A stretch of 64,000 bases of DNA. It comes from Halorubrum distributum JCM 10118 (lineage in GTDB: Archaea > Halobacteriota > Halobacteria > Halobacteriales > Haloferacaceae). The notes below the pieces were generated by a model, which did not search any database, was not told the origin of the DNA, and was given only the letters and a program-made list of their open reading frames with translations. Position numbers and translations under genes: made by a program. The DNA is taken from positions 1 to 64,000 of the forward strand of contig NZ_AOJN01000062.1 in assembly GCF_000337335.1 (NCBI RefSeq). Direction: 5' to 3'. This document shows, one piece after another, positions 9,593 through 18,443 of this stretch (positions within the stretch are counted from its first letter, which is position 1; the number at the start of each line of letters is the position of its first letter).

Positions 9593-10147
9593 GTGTTCAG
9601 CCTCAACGTCCCGCTGCCGCCCGCGGTGGACCGGCTCGCGACCGATCTCCACCCGAAACGAACGGGGTTCGACAGGGTGCGCGAGCGGCGCACGCTCGTC
9701 TGTAAGCGGTTCGGGGTCGGAGACGTGCGAGACGGAGACGAAGAGACCGGCGAGCGAGGCCCTCCCCCCCGACAGGAGGCCGTCGACCGCCTGCGCGAGC
9801 GACTTCGCCGCCCCCTCGCCGCGGTCGAGCCCTTCGAGGTCGCCGTGACCGGCGTCGACGTCTTCGACGCGCCGCGGTCGGGGTCGCGGCCGGTGGTGTA
9901 CTTGGCCGTCGAGAGCGACGAGCTGGTTCGGGTTCACCGGCGGCTCTGTGACGCGTTCGGCGCGGTCGAGGGCATCGAGGGCGACGAGTACATGCCGCAT
10001 ATCACACTGGCGAGAGGTGGGAATCCTGAGCCGGGGGTCGTCGCCGACCTCGTCGACGCCGAGTTCGAGCCGGTCCGGTGGCGGGTCCACGCGCTCGACG
10101 TGTGGGACCCGGAGTTCCGGGAGGTCGCGGCGAGCGTCGATTTATAA
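9593..10147 (+). CDS. 2'-5' RNA ligase-like 2H phosphoesterase, first His motif lost
   Basis: A 184-residue member of the 2H phosphoesterase superfamily (LigT/ThpR-like), which act on 2'-5' or cyclic phosphodiesters of RNA or nucleotides. The second HxT motif is present (PHITLARGG, about residue 139). At the expected place of the first motif the sequence is RRTLVCKRFG, with Arg instead of His; a single CGC-to-CAC change would restore it. The protein may therefore be catalytically dead or have changed chemistry. It ends D-L-stop with TTA TAA inside the TTTATAA edge of repeat copy A, so the repeat supplies the stop codon. An ORB-like sequence with one extra base lies in the gene at 9648-9670. 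Confidence 0.75.
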   Translation: MFSLNVPLPPAVDRLATDLHPKRTGFDRVRERRTLVCKRFGVGDVRDGDEETGERGPPPRQEAVDRLRERLRRPLAAVEPFEVAVTGVDVFDAPRSGSRPVVYLAVESDELVRVHRRLCDAFGAVEGIEGDEYMPHITLARGGNPEPGVVADLVDAEFEPVRWRVHALDVWDPEFREVAASVDL

Positions 10148-10510
10148 GTGATCGATTTCGGGGTGTCGGCGACTACCTCCAAAGCCCCAGCCGATCGGTT
10201 ATAAATAACTGATAGCGGATCAGCCGCGACCATCTTCAAAGCCCCAGCCGCGAGAACTCGCGCACCTCGCTGCGCGCTTCAGTCGCTCGCTTTGCTCGCT
10301 CCTTCCAGTGCTTACGTCGGTGTGCTTCGTCCTCGCGGCTGCCCCTTTGAGTCCCACTCCACCCCACACCGCAACCGCGCCTCACACCTCCCCAGCCTCG
10401 TCAGCCGGCCTCCGCTTCGCTCCGGCCGGCTGACTCCCTCGCGCGTGCTCCTCGCGTCCTTCGGACGCTCGGAGGCACGCGCCGACCGGACAAGGGTACT
10501 GTATATAAAT
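10137..10510 (-). repeat. Dispersed structured repeat, copy A
   Basis: Full copy in minus orientation. Hairpin 1 has GCGTCC (10454-10459) with GGACGC (10463-10468) inside GCGCGTGC/GCACGCGC. Hairpin 2 has perfect 11-bp arms (10400-10410 with 10424-10434). Hairpin 3 has 10-bp arms (10245-10254 with 10332-10341). Two copies of the GGCTGGGGCTTTGGAGG unit follow, exactly 57 bp apart (unit starts at 10249 and 10192 on the minus strand), each ending in TTTATAA-like sequence. It fills the whole gap between the phosphoesterase and zinc-ribbon genes; no coding signal is seen in it. Confidence 0.85.
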
Positions 10511-10529
10511 GAGCGACGGCCGCGACCGA

Positions 10530-10715
10530 CTACGCGTCGTCGACCCCGTTAGGCTCCTCGACCGCGTGATGCGGCCCCACCGGCCCGTGGGTCGGGCAGA
10601 CGCCCGCGATGGGGGTCGCGTTGAGACAGCAGGCGCGCTGTTCGCTCGCGACGAGGCCCCGCGAGAGGGGCTCGCCGCAGCGGGCGCAGTACGACTCCGC
10701 CTCGGCGCCGGTCAT
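10530..10715 (-). CDS. Small zinc-ribbon protein
   Basis: A 61-residue protein of unknown role with a probable zinc site: CARCGEPL near the N-terminus and a second, less regular Cys group (ACCLN, then GVCPTHG). It begins 3 nt after the cytochrome P450 stop codon on the same strand and so is probably translated from the P450 mRNA. Its end lies next to repeat copy A. Confidence 0.7.
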   Translation of the reverse strand: MTGAEAESYCARCGEPLSRGLVASEQRACCLNATPIAGVCPTHGPVGPHHAVEEPNGVDDA

Positions 10716-10718
10716 CCC

Positions 10719-12113
10719 TCAGCGCTCGCGGATCCGCATCGGCACCGGGTGGTTCGGGTGCATCGTCAGCGAGCCGCGCAGGGCGAGGCTCGGCCCCTCG
10801 TAGTCGAGTTCGAACCGCGAGCAGACGGTCGCGAGGATGATCTTCGCCTCGAGCAGCGAGAACGCCTTCCCGATACAGTGGCGCGGGCCGCCGCCGAACG
10901 GGAAGTAGGCGAACCGGGGCCGTTGGATCCGGCGCTCGGGCGTCCAGCGGTCGGGGTCGAACGCCTCGGGGTCGTCGTACCAGCGCTCGGACCGGTGGAT
11001 CACCCACTGGGAGACCATCAACGCCGACCCCTCGGGGATCCGGTAGCCCCCCAGTTTCACGTCGAGCTTCGGCTCGCGGAACAGGGTGTAGACGGGCGGG
11101 TAGAGCCGCATCGACTCGTTGAGGACGCGCTCGGTGTAGTCCATGTCGCGGACGGCGCCCGCGGTCAGGGACCCGCCGCTCACGGCTTCCTCGGCCTCGC
11201 CCTCGACCCGCTCGCGGGCCTCGGGATGGTTCGAGAGGAGGTAGAAGGCGTAGGTGAGCGCGAGCGCGGTGGTGTCGTGGCCGGCGAGCAGCATCGTCAC
11301 CAGCTCGTCGCGGAGGTTCTCGTCGGTCTGCTCGCCGCGGTCGCGGGCGCGGAGCAGGACGGAGAGCAGGTCCATCGGGAGGTCGGCGTCGGGGTCGCCG
11401 GGCGGGCCGCGGACGCCGGTCCCGTCCGGGCCGGCGGGGTCGACGCTCGGGTCGCGCTCCGTGCCGCGGCGGCGCTCGACGATGCCGTCGATCACCGATT
11501 CGAGCGTGTCGATGGCGGCGTCGAACTCGCGGTTCTCGCGGGTCGGCAGCCAGTCCGGGATCAGGTACCGGCGGGGGTCGGGCTCGAACCGGGCGCCGAG
11601 CGGTTCGAGGTTCTCCTGGACCGTCTTCACCTCCTCGTCGTCGATGTCGGCGCCGAACATCGCCGTGACGATGATCTTCACGGTGAGCCGCGCCAGCTCC
11701 AGCTGGAGATCGACGACGTCGCCGTCCTCCCAGTCGGCGACGTGCGACTCGGCGTGGTCGGCCATCACGCCGGCGAGCGCGCCGATGCGGCGGTTGTGGA
11801 ACGCGGGGTTCGCCAGCTTCCGCTGGCGCTGCCACGTCTCGCCCTCGCTCATGAGGAGGCCGTCGCCGAGCAGCGTGTCCATCGCGTCGTCGCCGAACTG
11901 GGGCTTCCGGTAGCGCTCGGCGTCGGCGACGAGCACGCGCTCGACGTCGGCGGGGTTCGTGAGCAGGTACGTCTCTCTCGGGCCGAGGTCGAGCCGCACC
12001 ACGTCGCCGTAGCTGTCGGCGCAGGCGCGCAGGAAGCCGAACGGGTCGTCAGCGAACTGGCGACCGTTGCCGAACAGGGGGTCGCCCAGCGGTCCGGGCG
12101 GGGTAACGGACAT
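10719..12113 (-). CDS. Cytochrome P450
   Basis: A 464-residue haem-thiolate monooxygenase. It shows the I-helix oxygen-activation motif AGHDTTALAL, the K-helix ESMRLYP (ExxR), and the haem-binding FPFGGGPRHCIGKAFS with the axial Cys about residue 412. Its size and these motifs resemble the class of P450s common in haloarchaea and bacteria (CYP102/CYP174-like); no reductase partner is adjacent. There is no N-terminal membrane anchor, so it is probably soluble. The substrate is unknown. An acidic low-complexity insert (about 232-265) lies before the I-helix. A small zinc-ribbon gene follows in the same operon. Confidence 0.95.
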   Translation of the reverse strand: MSVTPPGPLGDPLFGNGRQFADDPFGFLRACADSYGDVVRLDLGPRETYLLTNPADVERVLVADAERYRKPQFGDDAMDTLLGDGLLMSEGETWQRQRKLANPAFHNRRIGALAGVMADHAESHVADWEDGDVVDLQLELARLTVKIIVTAMFGADIDDEEVKTVQENLEPLGARFEPDPRRYLIPDWLPTRENREFDAAIDTLESVIDGIVERRRGTERDPSVDPAGPDGTGVRGPPGDPDADLPMDLLSVLLRARDRGEQTDENLRDELVTMLLAGHDTTALALTYAFYLLSNHPEARERVEGEAEEAVSGGSLTAGAVRDMDYTERVLNESMRLYPPVYTLFREPKLDVKLGGYRIPEGSALMVSQWVIHRSERWYDDPEAFDPDRWTPERRIQRPRFAYFPFGGGPRHCIGKAFSLLEAKIILATVCSRFELDYEGPSLALRGSLTMHPNHPVPMRIRER

Positions 12114-12239
12114 ACGATTTCTGGGGGTTGAGCGGGGTTAAACGTTCGGCAGGGGGAGAACGAAGCGCGAGAAAGGAAGGCGAGGAAAACCGACGGGATC
12201 GGGGGCGTCGGAGCGCGGCAAGCGCGGAGCGTCGGAGCG

Positions 12240-13862
12240 TTACCGCGCGTCGAGCTGCTCGACCCGGGCGATCAGTTCGTCGACGGCCGCCTCCTGGTCG
12301 TCGGTGGCGTCGACGATGCGCTCGGTCGCGTCCTCGGTGCGGTCGGAGCGCTCGCGCACCGCCTCCAGCGACGAGGTGAGCTCCTCGACGGTCGCGGCCT
12401 GGTCGTCGGTGGTGCGCGCGACCTCGGCGACGCCCGCGGCCGCCTCGTCGACGGCGTCGGCGATCTCCTCCAGCGAGTCGAGGACCGTCTCGATCTCGGT
12501 GCCCGCGTCCTCGATGCGGTCGTGGGAGCGCTCGACGGCGGTCGTGGTCTCCGCGGACTGTGCCTGCAGCTTGTCGAGGCTCTCAGTGATCTCCTCGGTG
12601 TAGCCGCGGGTCTCGTCGGCGAGCTTCTTTACCTCCTCGGCGACGACCGCGAAGCCGTCGCCGCCCTCGCCGGCGCGGGCGGCCTCGATGTTGGCGTTGA
12701 GGGCGAGCAGGTTCGTCTGCTCGGCCACGTCGGAGATGACCTCGATGACCTCCTCGATGTCGTCCATGCGCTCGGAGAGCGCGCCGACGCTCTCGACGAG
12801 CTCGTCGCCGATCTCGACGACGTCCTCGGTCGCCTCGCGGGCGTCCTCGCTCGCGTCGAGCCCCTCGTCGGCGGCGTCGGCCGCCGCGACCGCGGCGGAG
12901 TCGACCTCGTCGGCCGTCGCGGCGACCTCCTCCATCCCCGCGGAGAAGGACTGCATCTCGGAGACGCTCTCTTCGAGGAGCTCGTTCTGCTCGTCGACGT
13001 TCTCGGCGATGTCGGCGGCCGCGGCGCTCGCCTCCTCGACGGTCTCGTCGAGGTCGCGCGCCTTCTCGTGGACCCCCGAGGAGAGCTGGTCGAGGTTCTC
13101 GGCCATCTGATTGACGACGTCGATGACGCGGACCAGGTCGGCGCTGAGGTGCTCGAAGGAGTCGCGGCGGCTCGCGCGGGCGTCGAGGTTCCCCTCGCCG
13201 ATCGCCTCCGCGGTCTCCCGGACCTCGGCGACCAGCTCGCCCGTGGCGTCACGCTGGTTCACGTTCTCCGTCCGGTCGACGACGACCTCGGTCACGCCGA
13301 CGAGCTCTCCGGTCTCCTCGTCGTACATCGCTGTCGCGGTGAACTCGATGTGCCGCTCGTCGCCGTGGCGGTCGACCATCGTGCTGGTGTCGCGGTAGCG
13401 GTTGCGGCCGGCCTCGCGACGCTCGACGCCGTGGACCTCGTCGGCGGTGTCCGGCACGTCGAGCACCTTGTCGGCGAGCGTGTCGGCTCGGCGGCCGTCG
13501 GGGTAAAAGAGCTCCGAGACGTGGTCGTGACCGACCGCCTCCTCGCGCTCGACGCCGGTGAGCGACGCGATCGCCTCGTTCCACTCCGCGACGTTCCCCT
13601 CGCAGTCGAGGATGAACGTCGGGACGCTGGTGGCGTTGAACACCTGCTGGAAGCCGGCGCCCGCGAGCGTCGCCGCGCGGTTCACGCCGTCGGCGTCGGT
13701 GAACGTGTGGTCGCCGGTCTGGTCGGCGGCGTCAGTCGGTGTCCCGCCGGCCGATCCGGCGGAGTCGGGTCCGTTCTCGACGACGACGCCCCCGTCGGGG
13801 ACAGACCGAGAGTCGGTCCCCCGTCCGAGTAGCCGCCGCAGACGCTCGCGAAGTCCCGTCAT
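12240..13862 (-). CDS. Soluble methyl-accepting transducer with PAS domain
   Basis: About 540 residues. No transmembrane helix is seen, so this is a cytoplasmic transducer. A PAS domain (about 65-195: [21 protein letters not shown] through VVVDRTE) is followed by a HAMP-like helix pair and a long coiled-coil signalling domain whose hairpin tip reads [20 protein letters not shown], the conserved contact site for CheA and CheW. The start at 13862 ([10 protein letters not shown]) is preferred over an ATG seven codons upstream because TATA-like GTTTATGAT at 13886-13896 fits a leaderless mRNA from there. It is divergent from uvrC. It probably senses redox, oxygen or a small ligand through PAS. Confidence 0.92.
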   Translation of the reverse strand: MTGLRERLRRLLGRGTDSRSVPDGGVVVENGPDSAGSAGGTPTDAADQTGDHTFTDADGVNRAATLAGAGFQQVFNATSVPTFILDCEGNVAEWNEAIASLTGVEREEAVGHDHVSELFYPDGRRADTLADKVLDVPDTADEVHGVERREAGRNRYRDTSTMVDRHGDERHIEFTATAMYDEETGELVGVTEVVVDRTENVNQRDATGELVAEVRETAEAIGEGNLDARASRRDSFEHLSADLVRVIDVVNQMAENLDQLSSGVHEKARDLDETVEEASAAAADIAENVDEQNELLEESVSEMQSFSAGMEEVAATADEVDSAAVAAADAADEGLDASEDAREATEDVVEIGDELVESVGALSERMDDIEEVIEVISDVAEQTNLLALNANIEAARAGEGGDGFAVVAEEVKKLADETRGYTEEITESLDKLQAQSAETTTAVERSHDRIEDAGTEIETVLDSLEEIADAVDEAAAGVAEVARTTDDQAATVEELTSSLEAVRERSDRTEDATERIVDATDDQEAAVDELIARVEQLDAR

Positions 13863-14044
13863 GTCTACGTCACCGTCTCCCAACCGTCATCATAAACCGC
13901 ACGTCCCGGTATTCGAGTTTGATAATCAGAGGGGCCGGGCGGCGGCGGGGACGGCCCGCAGCGGGGACGGCCCGCGGCGGCGAGTCGAGAGCGCCGGGCC
14001 CGCAGCGTTCAATGGCGTCGGGCGGCTACGGCGATCCGAGACCG

Positions 14045-15811
14045 ATGGACGCCGACGCGGTGCGCGAGCGGGCCCGAGACCTCCCGACGGAGCCGGGGGT
14101 CTACCAGTTCCGGGCGGGCGAGACGACGCTGTACGTCGGGAAGGCGCTCGACCTCCGCGACCGGGTGCGGTCGTACGCGGACCCACGCTCGGGGCGCATC
14201 CGCGGGATGGTCGAGCGCGCCGACCGGATCGAGTTCGCGGTCACCGACACGGAGACGCAGGCGCTGCTGCTGGAGGCGAACCTCATCAAGCGGTTGCGGC
14301 CGCGGTACAACGTCCGGCTGAAAGACGACAAGTCGTACCCCCTGGTCGCCTTCTCGGACCACGAGGTACCCAGAATCGAAGTGACCCGCGACCCCGAGGC
14401 GGGCGCGGTCGCGTACGGCCCGTTCACCGACGTTGGCCGCGTCGAGACCGTGGTGAAGGCGGTGCGGGATGTGTACGGCCTCCGCGGCTGCTCGGACCAC
14501 AAGTACGAGGGGCGCGACCGCCCCTGCCTCGACTACGAGATGGGGATCTGCTCGGCGCCGTGCACCGGCGAGATCTCCCCCGAAGAATACGCCGAAGACG
14601 TCGCCGCCGCACGGCGCTTCTTCGAGGGAGAGACCGGCGTCCTCGCGGACCCCCTGCGCCGCCGGATGGAGGCCGCGGCGGAGGCGAACGAGTTCGAGCG
14701 CGCTGCGAACCTCCGCGACCGCCTCGAGGCCGTCGAGGCGTTCCACGGCGAGGGCGGCGAGGCTGTCAGCGACCGGACCGACGACCGCACCGTCGACGTG
14801 CTGGCGGCCGCGGTCGAGGGCGACACGGCCCGCGTGGCCCGGCTCCACAGCGAGCGCGGCCAGCTCGTCGACCGGAGCCGGCACCGACTCGACGCCGCGG
14901 CGGTGGAGGACGTGGACGGCGGCTCCTCGTCCGCCGACGCCAACACCCCCGCGGCCGTCCTCGCGGCGTTCCTCGCGCAGTACTACGCCGAGCGAGAGTT
15001 CCCGGACGCGGTCCTCCTCGCGGAGCGCCCCGCGGACTCGGACGTGGTCGACTGGCTGGAGGGCGAGGGGGTCGCGGTCCGGGTCCCGGGCGCCGGCCGC
15101 GAGGCGAAGCTCGTCGAGCTGGCGCTGAAGAACGCCCGGAAGCGCGGCGGGCGCGACGACCCCGTGGGCGCGCTCGGCGAGCGCCTCGGGATCGACCGCC
15201 CCGAGCGGATCGAGGGGTTCGACGTGAGCCACGCGCAGGGGACCGCCGTCGTCGGCTCCGACGTGTGCTTCGTCGACGGGTCGGCCGAGACGGCCGACTA
15301 CCGCCGGAAGAAGCTCACCGAGCGCAACGACGACTACGCGAACATGCGCGAGCTGATCCGGTGGCGCGCCGAGCGCGCGGTCGAGGGGCGGGACGACCGC
15401 CCCGACCCCGGCCTCCTCCTGATCGACGGCGGCGACGGACAGCTGGGCGCCGCCCGCGACGCGCTCGCGGAGACGGGCTGGGACGTGCCCGTCGTCGCCC
15501 TCGCGAAGGCCGAGGAGCTGGTCGTCACCCCGACCGGCACCCGGCGGTGGGACGACGACGCCCCCGAGCTCCACCTGCTCCAGCGCGTGCGTGACGAGGC
15601 GCACCGCTTCGCCGTCTCCTACCACCAGACCGTCCGCGACGAGGTGAAGACGGTCCTCGACGACGTGCCCGGCGTCGGTCCCGAGACCCGACGACGACTG
15701 CTCCGGCGGTTCGGCTCGGTCGAGAACGTCCGGGACGCCTCCCGCGACGACCTCACCGACGTCGACGGCGTCGGGGACGCGACCGCCGACACGCTCCGCG
15801 AGCGTTTATAA
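14045..15811 (+). CDS. uvrC: UvrABC excinuclease subunit C
   Basis: A 588-residue UvrC, which makes the two incisions in bacterial-type nucleotide excision repair; haloarchaea carry the whole uvrABC set. In order: the GIY-YIG nuclease ([18 protein letters not shown], residues about 16-95), a Cys-containing linker ([22 protein letters not shown]), the UVR helix pair for UvrB (about 205-240), the RNase H-like nuclease ([14 protein letters not shown] and LLIDGGDGQ), and C-terminal helix-hairpin-helix motifs ([27 protein letters not shown]). The ATG at 14045 is favoured because the family starts with [13 protein letters not shown]; an ATG at 14012 is possible. The last codons CGT TTA TAA fall in the edge of repeat copy B. 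Confidence 0.95.
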   Translation: MDADAVRERARDLPTEPGVYQFRAGETTLYVGKALDLRDRVRSYADPRSGRIRGMVERADRIEFAVTDTETQALLLEANLIKRLRPRYNVRLKDDKSYPLVAFSDHEVPRIEVTRDPEAGAVAYGPFTDVGRVETVVKAVRDVYGLRGCSDHKYEGRDRPCLDYEMGICSAPCTGEISPEEYAEDVAAARRFFEGETGVLADPLRRRMEAAAEANEFERAANLRDRLEAVEAFHGEGGEAVSDRTDDRTVDVLAAAVEGDTARVARLHSERGQLVDRSRHRLDAAAVEDVDGGSSSADANTPAAVLAAFLAQYYAEREFPDAVLLAERPADSDVVDWLEGEGVAVRVPGAGREAKLVELALKNARKRGGRDDPVGALGERLGIDRPERIEGFDVSHAQGTAVVGSDVCFVDGSAETADYRRKKLTERNDDYANMRELIRWRAERAVEGRDDRPDPGLLLIDGGDGQLGAARDALAETGWDVPVVALAKAEELVVTPTGTRRWDDDAPELHLLQRVRDEAHRFAVSYHQTVRDEVKTVLDDVPGVGPETRRRLLRRFGSVENVRDASRDDLTDVDGVGDATADTLRERL

Positions 15812-16163
15812 ATAGGTCCGCGGTGGCGCGTGCCGGCGAGCGGCCGGAGCGAAGCGGAGGCCGCGAGTCGCACGCGCGAGGGAGTCGCGAGCGAAGCGAG
15901 CGACGAGGCTGGGGAGGTGTGAGGCGCGGTCGCTGTGCCGGGCGGGACTCAAAGGGGCAGCCGGGAGGCGGGCGCAGGCGACGTAAGGACCGCAGGAAGG
16001 GAGCGAACGAAGTGAGCGACCGACCGAGGACCGCAGCGAGCGTGCGCCCGCCTCCCGGCTGGGGCTTTGGCGGTGTTCGCGATCGATCCACAGTCAGCTA
16101 TTTATAAGTGAGCGGCTGGGCCGGAGGCATTCACCCTCGATCCGCCATCGATTATTTATAAAT
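15803..16163 (+). repeat. Dispersed structured repeat, copy B
   Basis: Full copy in plus orientation between uvrC and thpR. It starts at TTTATAAAT (15805-15813) and ends at TTTATAAAT (16155-16163). Hairpin 2 has 5-bp arms (GTCGC 15884-15888, GCGAC 15900-15904). Hairpin 3 has perfect 19-bp arms (15958-15976 with 16043-16061). The 57-bp units start at 16057 and 16114; the second is degenerate. The first TTTATAA supplies the uvrC stop codon and the last serves as the thpR TATA box. Confidence 0.88.
16155..16163 (+). promoter_or_regulatory. TATA box of thpR formed by the repeat edge
   Basis: TTTATAAAT centred about 30 nt before the ATG at 16189, the right distance for a leaderless haloarchaeal promoter. 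It is also the last element of repeat copy B. Confidence 0.65.
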
Positions 16164-16188
16164 CACCACTCCCAATCTTATCCTCGTC

Positions 16189-16800
16189 ATGCGCGCGTTT
16201 TTCGCCGTCGACCTCCCGGACTCCCTCGCGCCGGCCGTCGCGGACGCGCAGGCCCCCTTCGCGGACGCGCCCGGCGTCAACCCGGTCGACCCCGAACAGG
16301 CGCACGTGACGCTGAAGTTCCTCGGCGATGTCGGCGGACGCGACGACGGAACCGAACCGACGGTCGACGACGTGATCGCGGCCGGCGAGCGCGCCGTCGA
16401 CCGCGCCGGCGTCGCCCCATTTAAATGCGCCGTCGACCGCGCCGGCGTCGCCCCATTTAAATGCGCCGTCGCCGGCCTCGGCGTCTTCCCGAACCGCGAG
16501 TACGTCTCGGTCGTCTGGACCGGCGTCGACAGCGGGGCCGAGGCGCTCACCGCGCTCCACGAGGCCCTCGAAGCGGAGACGACCGCGCTCGGCGTCGACC
16601 CCGCCGACCACGAGTTCACGCCGCACGTCACGCTGGCCAGAGTGGAGACCGCGGCCGGGGCCGAGGCGGTCCGCGACGCGCTCGACGCCGAACGGCCCCA
16701 GGCCGGGTCGTTCTCGGTCGGCGAGATCCGACTGGTGAAATCGACGCTGACCGAGTCGGGACCCGAGTACGACGTCGTCCGGGAGTTCGACCTCGGGTGA
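16189..16800 (+). CDS. thpR: RNA 2',3'-cyclic phosphodiesterase ThpR with a 13-residue duplication
   Basis: A 203-residue 2H phosphoesterase (2'-5' RNA ligase family). Both catalytic motifs are intact: HVTLKFLGDV (about 39) and HVTLARVE (about 145). Between them the sequence VDRAGVAPFKCA occurs twice: an exact 39-bp (13-codon) tandem duplication at about 16397-16474 that keeps the frame. Relatives have this segment once, so the protein is longer than usual by 13 residues in the strand before AGLGVFPN. The repeat units are identical at synonymous sites, so the event is recent. It starts leaderless from the TATA box at the edge of repeat copy B. Confidence 0.9.
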   Translation: MRAFFAVDLPDSLAPAVADAQAPFADAPGVNPVDPEQAHVTLKFLGDVGGRDDGTEPTVDDVIAAGERAVDRAGVAPFKCAVDRAGVAPFKCAVAGLGVFPNREYVSVVWTGVDSGAEALTALHEALEAETTALGVDPADHEFTPHVTLARVETAAGAEAVRDALDAERPQAGSFSVGEIRLVKSTLTESGPEYDVVREFDLG

Positions 16801-16889
16801 GGCGATCCGACACGCGCCTCCGGTGAGATTCTCACCGCTGATAGCCGCGGCCGTACGTTTAACGTACCGGATCGGTGAGGGGTTCACAG

Positions 16890-18350
16890 ATGGACGACGG
16901 GCCGCGAACGGTGGGAAGCGCGGGGTCGACGGAGAGCGGCCGTGCCGGGCGCGACGGCAGTGCCGGGCGCGACGGCGACGGCCCTCCCGACCGCGGGCGC
17001 ACGGACGGGGGTCGCTCCCCGGCGGTGGCGCGGCTCGGCCGCCGGTTCGACGCGTCGACGCGACGCGAGGCGGCCGAAGCGCTCGGCAACCCCTCCAGTT
17101 CGATGAGCGCCGACGCGAGCCGGATCGTCGAGGCGCTGTTCTCGACCGCGCTCGACGACCCCGACGAGGCCGTCCGCGCGGCGGCGATCGAGTCGCTGTA
17201 CTTCCACGGCGACGACCACGTCGATCGGCTGGCGCGCCGGATCACAGAGCGGCGGGGCGGCGGCGCAGGCGGGGCGAACGGCGCGGGCAGCGGGTCTCGG
17301 GCGGCGGGACCCGGCGTCGCCGAGACGTTCTCGCGCTGGCTGGAACACGACCGGGCCGCGTATCGGATGCTCGGCGCGACCGGGCTGTCGGCCGTCGGCG
17401 GCGAGGGGGCCGCGCCCCGGCTCCGCGAGGCGTTCGACGACGACGACGCTCGGGTCCGCGCTCGGGCCGTCAGGGGGTACGCGCGAGTCGGCGGCGAGGC
17501 GGTCGAGGCGATCCGACCGCTGGTGAACGCACCGAACGACCTCGTGCGCGGCGCCGCGGTCGACGCGCTCGTCGCGATGGACAGCGACGACGCGGTCGAA
17601 CTGCTCGCGCTCGCGGCGCGTCGCGGCAGCGAGCGGCTCCGGCTCGCCGTCGTCGACCGACTTGATGCGCTCGACCGGCGGGACGCGACCGGGGTGTTGA
17701 TCGGGTCGCTGCGCGACCCCTCGGAGACCGTCAGCCGGGCGGCCGCGAGGTCCGTCGCCGCGGTGACCGCCGAGGCGGAGGCGGTCCCCGCTGGCGACGT
17801 TCGCGACCGCCTCCTCGCCGAGCGACCGTTCGAGACCGACGGCCTGCTCGCGGTGTTCCGGGCGGTCGCCGCGGAGCGGACCGCGTCCTGCCGGACCGGG
17901 AAGAGCGGAGGAGCGCCCGACCGGCCGCGAGAGGCCGTCGATGCCGAGACGAGGCGGTACGCGGCGTGGCTGTACTGCGAGCTCCTCGAAGCGGCCGACC
18001 CGGACGCGGCCGACCGGTCGGCGGCCGTCGAGTGGCTGATCGACACGCTCGACCACCGCGACCGGCTGGTGGCGGACCTCGCCGCGGCCTACCTGCCGCG
18101 GATCGTCTCGGCGGCCGCGACCGAGGAGGCCCCCTCAGAGGGCGCGACCGAGTCCCCGCTCGGCGTCGACGTCGAGCGGCGGCTGCGCGCGCTCGCGAGC
18201 GACGAGACCGCCTCGGAGAGCGCCCGCGAGCGCGCCAGGGCGGTGTTGCGGCGGTTCAAGCGGGCCGTCGTCGAGGCGGCCGCTGACCGCCACGTGGAGT
18301 ACGTCTACGTCCGCTGGCCCGCGGACTACACCGAGAGCTACGGCGAGTGA
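16890..18350 (+). CDS. HEAT-repeat protein
   Basis: A protein of about 486 residues made mainly of alpha-helical HEAT-type repeats, for example DPDEAVRAAAIESLYFHGDD, DDARVRARAVRGYARVGGEA, ALVRGA-like and DPSETVSRAAARSVAAV units from about residue 80 to 310, with a C-terminal conserved tail ending VRWPADYTESYGE. Such repeats form a scaffold for protein contacts; phycobilin-lyase-like HEAT proteins are a related family, but no enzymatic motif is seen. The N-terminal 50 residues are low complexity. The ATG at 16890 fits TATA-like GTTTAAC at 16855-16862; a GTG at 16875 is an alternative. Confidence 0.8.
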   Translation: MDDGPRTVGSAGSTESGRAGRDGSAGRDGDGPPDRGRTDGGRSPAVARLGRRFDASTRREAAEALGNPSSSMSADASRIVEALFSTALDDPDEAVRAAAIESLYFHGDDHVDRLARRITERRGGGAGGANGAGSGSRAAGPGVAETFSRWLEHDRAAYRMLGATGLSAVGGEGAAPRLREAFDDDDARVRARAVRGYARVGGEAVEAIRPLVNAPNDLVRGAAVDALVAMDSDDAVELLALAARRGSERLRLAVVDRLDALDRRDATGVLIGSLRDPSETVSRAAARSVAAVTAEAEAVPAGDVRDRLLAERPFETDGLLAVFRAVAAERTASCRTGKSGGAPDRPREAVDAETRRYAAWLYCELLEAADPDAADRSAAVEWLIDTLDHRDRLVADLAAAYLPRIVSAAATEEAPSEGATESPLGVDVERRLRALASDETASESARERARAVLRRFKRAVVEAAADRHVEYVYVRWPADYTESYGE

Positions 18351-18443
18351 CCGAACGACGAGACGGCGGGGGACCGGGCGTCCGCAGACGCGGACGCGCC
18401 GGCGGAGCCCGCACCGGCCGCCGCGGCGGCGCGAAGCCGGGAG

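Noticed and set aside
10292-10552. Antisense open frames across the repeats (also about 15753-16091, 46161-46361, 59623-59829) that share a CPFES(R/H)P-like peptide.
   Set aside because: The peptide comes from the conserved DNA block GGGACTCAAAGGGGCAG read on the other strand. The frames end at different points because the hairpins vary in length, and they have no start context. They look like by-products of the repeat, not genes.
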